From Haliea sp041746975 (lineage in GTDB: Bacteria; Pseudomonadota; Gammaproteobacteria; Pseudomonadales; Halieaceae), in the NCBI GenBank assembly GCA_041746975.1, contig JBGTGB010000254.1, positions 1-14,420 on the forward strand: a stretch of DNA of 14,420 bases, given 5' to 3'. The notes under the pieces are model-generated. The model saw only the letters and a program-made list of their open reading frames with translations, had not been told where the DNA came from and did no database searches. Made by a program: the position numbers and the translations under genes. This document shows positions 13,459 through 14,420 of this stretch, one piece after another (position 1 is the first letter of the stretch; each line of letters starts with the position of its first letter).

Positions 13459-14420
13459 GTGATCAGTGCAGCAAACGTCACCATGCAATTTGGCGCCAAG
13501 CCCTTGTTCGAGAATATCTCGGTCAAGTTTGGCGACGGCAACCGCTACGGCCTTATTGGCGCCAACGGTTGTGGCAAATCGACCTTCATGAAGATCCTCG
13601 ACGGCAGTCTGGCGCCCAGCGCCGGCAACGTGTCGATCTCGCCCAATGAGCGCATCGGCAAGCTGCACCAGGACCAGTTTGCCTTCGAGCAGTACACGGT
13701 CATCGACGCGGTGATCATGGGCCACGCCGAGCTCTGGGCGGTAAAGCAGGAGCGGGATCGTATTTACAGCCTGGCGGAGATGTCCGACGAAGACGGCATG
13801 AAAGTCGCGGACCTGGAGACCCAGTTCGCGGAAATGGACGGCTACACCGCCGAGAGCCGCGCCGGCGAGATCCTGCTCGGGGCCGGTATCGGCACCGAGC
13901 TGCACTTCGGCCCCATGAGCGAAGTTGCACCGGGCCTGAAGCTGCGGGTGCTGCTGGCCCAGGCCCTGTTCTCCGACCCGGATATCCTGCTGCTGGACGA
14001 GCCCACGAACAACCTCGATATCAATACCATTCGCTGGCTGGAAGAGGTGCTGAACGCGCGCAAGAGCACCATGGTAATCATTTCCCACGACCGTCACTTC
14101 CTGAACGCCATCTGCACCCACATGGCGGACATCGACTTCGGCGAGCTGCGCCTGTACCCTGGCAACTACGACGACTTCATGACCGCCTCGACCATGGCCC
14201 GCGAACGCCTGCAGTCCGAGAACGCGAAGAAGTCGGCCCAGATCGCCGACCTGCAGCAGTTCGTCAGCCGCTTCTCCGCCAATGCCTCCAAGGCCAAGCA
14301 GGCCACCTCGCGGGCGAAGCAGATCGACAAGATCAAGCTGGACGAGATCAAGGCCTCGAGCCGGATGAGCCCCTACATCCGCTTCCGCCAGGACAAGAAA
14401 CTCCACCGCCAGGCTCTGGT
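13459..14420 (+). CDS. ybiT: ABC-F family ATPase YbiT, 5' part
   Basis: The first 320 residues of an ABC-F protein run off the window edge. These are soluble, ribosome-associated ATPases with two ABC domains and no membrane part. Visible features are Walker A GANGCGKST near residues 35-43, the first-domain signature region GPMSEVAPGLKLRVLLAQAL, Walker B DILLLDEPTNNLD, the switch ISHDRHFLN, and then the inter-domain linker with FVSRFSANASKAKQATSRAKQIDKIK. The sequence is strikingly close to Escherichia coli YbiT over its whole visible length, which identifies the subfamily. The GTG at 13459 gives the start (M)ISAANVTMQFG, colinear with the E. coli protein. The ATG at 13483 would remove the first strand. 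Only a weak AGG precedes the GTG. The gene is divergent from the uptake cluster, higher in GC than it, and probably part of the core genome. Confidence 0.93.
   Translation, partial: MISAANVTMQFGAKPLFENISVKFGDGNRYGLIGANGCGKSTFMKILDGSLAPSAGNVSISPNERIGKLHQDQFAFEQYTVIDAVIMGHAELWAVKQERDRIYSLAEMSDEDGMKVADLETQFAEMDGYTAESRAGEILLGAGIGTELHFGPMSEVAPGLKLRVLLAQALFSDPDILLLDEPTNNLDINTIRWLEEVLNARKSTMVIISHDRHFLNAICTHMADIDFGELRLYPGNYDDFMTASTMARERLQSENAKKSAQIADLQQFVSRFSANASKAKQATSRAKQIDKIKLDEIKASSRMSPYIRFRQDKKLHRQAL

Noticed and set aside
13345..14406. Long minus-strand open frame (353 codons) opposite ybiT
   Set aside because: It is antisense to a near-perfect YbiT reading frame. Its composition (V/G/R/H/Q-rich, no motifs) is typical of a shadow frame in GC-rich DNA.
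1..14420. tRNA, rRNA, CRISPR, insertion sequences
   Set aside because: No cloverleaf-like segment, rRNA-like sequence, regularly spaced repeat array or transposase-like protein was found on either strand.

Overview
The window looks like chromosomal DNA from a GC-rich gammaproteobacterium, possibly a marine one. The evidence is a YbiT-type ABC-F ATPase very close to the enterobacterial protein, a siderophore-type TonB-dependent receptor, a TctDE-like two-component system and a CitMHS transporter. The genus cannot be fixed from this sequence alone. I see no tRNA, rRNA, CRISPR array or insertion sequence, and no stretch longer than 300 bases lacks a gene.

Left part (1-1981). The 3' end of a DUF1640/CCDC90-like coiled-coil membrane protein is followed by a complete paralogue. 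A 33-bp element lies just behind each of the two genes, in opposite orientations, so the second gene is bracketed by inverted repeats. Facing them on the minus strand is an ADP-ribosylglycohydrolase whose metal-binding motifs are intact but whose conserved first ~40 residues appear to be missing.

Middle part (2016-4923, plus strand). Two overlapping genes form a likely operon. The first is an uncharacterised 674-residue protein in which I see a possible papain-like Cys/His/Asn arrangement. The second is a fatty-acid hydroxylase/sterol-desaturase-family membrane protein.

Main cluster (4985-13299, all minus strand). In transcription order it encodes a membrane-anchored solute-binding protein with no ABC partners, a TonB-dependent receptor, a periplasmic ankyrin-repeat protein, an OmpR-family response regulator, a TctE-like sensor kinase and a CitMHS-family (metal-citrate) symporter. 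The set reads as a sensing-and-uptake system for a citrate-like or metal-citrate ligand. The receptor would bring it across the outer membrane and CitMHS across the inner membrane, with the binding protein and kinase sensing it. The promoters of the receptor and of the CitMHS gene carry the same direct repeat (TGACAG-N5-TGACAG, 11-bp period), each ending exactly 10 bp before a -10-like hexamer. This is the layout expected for activation by an OmpR-family regulator, and the cluster encodes one. In the lines I sampled the cluster is lower in GC than its flanks.

Right edge (13459-14420, plus strand). The 5' two-thirds of ybiT, encoding an ABC-F ribosome-associated ATPase, is transcribed divergently from the cluster.
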